From: Sneathiella sp. P13V-1
GTDB taxonomy: Bacteria > Pseudomonadota > Alphaproteobacteria > Sneathiellales > Sneathiellaceae
Assembly (NCBI RefSeq): GCF_015143595.1
Contig: NZ_WYEU01000005.1
Span: forward strand, 92,079 to 156,078
Direction: 5' to 3'
Length of the DNA: 64,000 nt
Position numbers and translations under genes: made by a program. Below, piece after piece: positions 61,399 through 64,000 of the stretch (its first letter is position 1; each line of letters opens with the position of its first letter). The notes below the pieces were generated by a model, which ran no database searches, had not been told where the DNA came from, and saw nothing but the letters and a program-made list of their open reading frames with translations.

Positions 61399-64000
61399 TT
61401 AACTTTCGTCACTCACATTTATCTGGGCTCGAAGGGCTGTTTCATCAACGACATCCAGATCAACACCTTCCAGTGTGATAGAGAAGTTAGATTGGCCATC
61501 AACGGTTAGAACAGTATCCGTTCCAGTATCCGTCAGAATAACATCTGCGTCGCGATCTGCCGTTGCGATCCCAAGGCTATCAAACAGACTATCCAAATCA
61601 ATAGTATCACCTTCAGCAATATCGAAGTCGGTGACAGTATCATCGCCATTATAAATACTTGTGTAAAGGAAAGTATCTGCACCAATACCGCCGGTTAGTT
61701 GGTCATCTTGGTTGCTGCCATTCAGGGTATCATCACCTGCACCACCATCCAGAACGTCATTTCCTAAGCTACCGTCGAGATAGTCGTTGCCTACCCCGCC
61801 ATGCAAGGTGTCCAGGCCGCTTCCGCCAAATAGTTGGTCATTGCCTTCTTCACCATAGAGCAGATCATCATCTCCTTCACCGCCAAGGGTATCATTACCC
61901 TCGCCGCCATAGAGCGTATCATTGCCCGTCTCACTATAGATAGCGTCGTTGCCTTCTCCACCATCGTAATGATTGTCAACTCTGACAACACCGCCTCCAA
62001 AGGCTGTATAGTCGCCATAATTGATAAAATCATCACCGCTCGTGCCAATAATGTTTTCAATGCTGCCAAGTGATTCTATGAGTTGTCCATTTAGAGAAAC
62101 AAAACCATTGCTATTGATTGAGATGCCGTCAGAAAGGTGTCCGTAATATGCTGTATCAGTGCCATCGCCACCATCAAGCACATCGTTTAGGCCGCCACCT
62201 CCGGAGCCACCAACGATCGTATCATTCCCTTCACCACCGATAAAGACATCCGCTCCGTCAGTTCCGATAAGGATATTGTCATCTGGGGTGCCTTCAATCG
62301 TTGAACCGGTTTGTTTGAAAACAGCTACGATCGCAGTATCCGTTTCATCACCATCAGTTACTTCATAACCAATAAGATCGCTTCCAGTAACATTTGAAAC
62401 CAACACATCACCATTTGAGACCGAAGTTATTGAGTTCAGAGCACCAGCGTCCGAGACCGCTAATTGATCCCCATTTGCATCAGTGTCATTGGCTGTCAGA
62501 AGTGCCCCTGCGATTGTAAAGGCGGAGGCATTGGTGACAATAAAATCATCCGCCGCAATAGGCGCTACATTTGGCTCATCATTCGTACCATTGATTGCAA
62601 TCGTAATGGTTTGTGGCGTGCCATCCGCAGAATACACAACAAAGCTATCCGTCAAACTGTCAAAGTTGTTCAGGTCGTCAACTGTCGGGTTGCTGTTATC
62701 CAATGTGTATTCCCAGACGCCAGCAGTCGTCATAGTAAATGTACCATAGCCATTGGCAGATGTTCCGCTGCTCTCCAAGAACAAGTCATCAGGATTATCT
62801 ACATCAGCACTATTGAGTGATCCTCCAACAGTGTCGGTATCATCATCTTCAGTGACGGAACCTGATGTTGTACCAGAAATGACCGCCGCGTCATTCGTAC
62901 CATCGACATTGATTGTAACAGTCGCAGTTTCAGTGGTTGGGGAACCGCTGATTGAAGCCGTGTAATCAAAGACAAGTGTCGCCTGATCTGAGGTATTCAT
63001 TACATCAAATGCAGATGAACCATCCGTAGCACTTCCAATTGGAGTGATATCCAAAGATACCTGAACATCCTCCTCATTTGTAGCATCGAATGTCAGCTCG
63101 CCATGGCCCGCAATGGTCAATTTCCAGATGTTGGAGCCAACGGCTGTCTCAACCCAACCGGAATGGATCACGGCGGCTTGCCCAGGCATTGTCAATGTAA
63201 CTGCACCTGGTGCATTAAAGATTGTGTCCCCATCATTTGGAACGAAATCCTGATCCCAAGTTGGGGCCTGACCAGTTATAACTTCCGCGGTGATATCAGT
63301 ATCTTCGTCAGTCGTGATAACATCATCCAACAGGACGGGTACTTCAACGCCATCAACAATAACCGCAACATTTTCAATGCTACCGGCTGTCAGGGTGCGA
63401 CCAGCGACATTCAAAGTAGCTGTACCGCCCGCTTCAACCTCATTAGCAAATTTTGCAATCGCTTCTTCATGAGCAGCAAACTCTGCGGCCGTGAAATAAA
63501 GTTCCAGTGTATCGTTTCCGATCTCGCCTTCTACGATATCTGCAGCGCCAGCATTAGCATTCATAACCCATTGAATAGTATCGTCGCCAGAACCGCCCAT
63601 GATAGTGTCGCTGCCGTTTCCTCCCAGCAATGTGTCATTGTCCGCATTTCCGAACATTTCGTCATTGCCAGTACCGCCAACAAGAAGATCATTTCCTTCA
63701 TTGCCGAACATCAGGTCGTGACCTGAATCACCCACAACAGTGTCATCTCCAGTGCCGCCTGAAATATGGTCGTCGTCATCGCCACCGCGGAGAGAGTCAT
63801 TATCTGCGCCGCCGATCATGGTGTCATTGCCAGCACCACCATGCATCTTGTCAGAACCACCGTCACCATACATGAGGTCGTTGCCGCCATCGCCATACAT
63901 GACATCGTCGTCAGCACCGCCACGCATAGTGTCATTGTCAGCGCCGCCGTGCATTGTGTCGTTACCGCTGTCACCAAACAGGCTGTCTGCGCCTTCCTCA
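61399..64000 (-). CDS. Large RTX/VCBS-repeat secreted protein, 3' part
   Basis: The open frame continues to the window edge (at least 867 residues here), so the N-terminus is missing. In order: RTX nonapeptide repeats of the GGxGxDxx form (nt about 64000-63600), a linker with FTAAEFAAHEEAIAKFANE, VCBS/Big-like beta repeats (62470-63300, SGTTSGSVTEDDDT), and a second RTX array (61690-62280) ending in a type I secretion C-terminus (SLFDSLGIATADRDADVILTD, then VDETALRAQINVSDES). It should be exported by a TolC-dependent type I system, fold with calcium, and may act as an adhesin or enzyme; no transporter is visible. Confidence 0.9.
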   Translation of the reverse strand, partial: EEGADSLFGDSGNDTMHGGADNDTMRGGADDDVMYGDGGNDLMYGDGGSDKMHGGAGNDTMIGGADNDSLRGGDDDDHISGGTGDDTVVGDSGHDLMFGNEGNDLLVGGTGNDEMFGNADNDTLLGGNGSDTIMGGSGDDTIQWVMNANAGAADIVEGEIGNDTLELYFTAAEFAAHEEAIAKFANEVEAGGTATLNVAGRTLTAGSIENVAVIVDGVEVPVLLDDVITTDEDTDITAEVITGQAPTWDQDFVPNDGDTIFNAPGAVTLTMPGQAAVIHSGWVETAVGSNIWKLTIAGHGELTFDATNEEDVQVSLDITPIGSATDGSSAFDVMNTSDQATLVFDYTASISGSPTTETATVTINVDGTNDAAVISGTTSGSVTEDDDTDTVGGSLNSADVDNPDDLFLESSGTSANGYGTFTMTTAGVWEYTLDNSNPTVDDLNNFDSLTDSFVVYSADGTPQTITIAINGTNDEPNVAPIAADDFIVTNASAFTIAGALLTANDTDANGDQLAVSDAGALNSITSVSNGDVLVSNVTGSDLIGYEVTDGDETDTAIVAVFKQTGSTIEGTPDDNILIGTDGADVFIGGEGNDTIVGGSGGGGLNDVLDGGDGTDTAYYGHLSDGISINSNGFVSLNGQLIESLGSIENIIGTSGDDFINYGDYTAFGGGVVRVDNHYDGGEGNDAIYSETGNDTLYGGEGNDTLGGEGDDDLLYGEEGNDQLFGGSGLDTLHGGVGNDYLDGSLGNDVLDGGAGDDTLNGSNQDDQLTGGIGADTFLYTSIYNGDDTVTDFDIAEGDTIDLDSLFDSLGIATADRDADVILTDTGTDTVLTVDGQSNFSITLEGVDLDVVDETALRAQINVSDES

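Noticed and set aside
63103..63726. 207-residue plus-strand open frame opposite the RTX gene
   Set aside because: The opposite strand encodes repeated calcium-binding motifs; the frame is a by-product of the repeats.
61690..64000. Regularly spaced near-repeats that could suggest a CRISPR array
   Set aside because: Spacing is in multiples of 27 bases and codes for GGxGxDxx nonapeptides; there are no unique spacers between identical repeats.

Overview
This window looks like chromosomal DNA from a motile alphaproteobacterium, roughly half G+C. The evidence is the set of lineage-specific genes: chpT, ctrA and sciP (the CtrA cell-cycle phosphorelay), flbD, a circularly permuted two-piece tmRNA, an alphaproteobacterial-type sspB, and DUF1153, DUF1491, DUF3553, DUF3775 and DUF4169 proteins. 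A Rhodospirillales- or Sneathiella-like marine organism would fit, but the genus cannot be fixed from sequence reading alone. I see no transposase, integrase, prophage, CRISPR array or rRNA operon.

1-9.3 kb holds housekeeping genes, mostly on the minus strand: the end of a nitronate monooxygenase, an adenylate-cyclase-like protein, class I fumarase with two small companions (ribbon-helix-helix and DUF4169), sspB beside ssrA (tmRNA), folA-thyA, a plus-strand glycosyltransferase, and tag. The tmRNA gene and the adaptor that delivers tmRNA-tagged proteins to ClpXP are neighbours.

9.3-25.5 kb is metabolic: ygfZ, a dihydroorotase-family protein, cysQ, fdhD-mobA (formate dehydrogenase and Mo-cofactor maturation), a LysR regulator divergent from mmsA-mmsB (valine catabolism), a RidA-like protein, a HAD phosphatase, a DMT exporter, and an operon for an NAD-dependent formate dehydrogenase (fused FdsG-FdsB, then FdsA).

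25.6-33 kb joins the cell-cycle and chemotaxis genes: chpT, then cheA (hybrid)-cheW-cheY-cheB-cheR, with ctrA convergent to them. 33-55 kb is flagellar: fliI-fliJ on the plus strand; a minus-strand operon fliF-fliG-fliH-fliN-motA-flbD-flhA-flhF-flhG plus a large FliK-like protein; sciP; the hook operon fliK-flgD-flgE; and divergent flgK-flgL. The non-coding DNA suggests a Caulobacter-like hierarchy. CtrA boxes lie before ctrA and fliF. Near-perfect sigma-54 promoters lie before flgK and fliK. A repeated CGGCAAAA-type motif resembling the FlbD target (ftr) lies before fliF and between fliK and flgK. CtrA, its inhibitor SciP, its phosphotransferase ChpT and the sigma-54 activator FlbD are all encoded beside their probable targets.

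55-64 kb is mixed: mnmA (apparently leaderless), tRNA-Met(CAT), a LysE exporter, a lone LivM-type permease, a Pit phosphate transporter, a periplasmic solute-binding protein, and the 3' part of a large RTX/VCBS-repeat secreted protein that runs off the window.

Most genes are recognisable. The features that most deserve checking are the regulatory motifs, a duplicated FliM-like peptide in the CheA linker, the second FliK-like protein, a tandem domain duplication in FlgK, and changed active-site residues in the dihydroorotase-like protein and FdhD.
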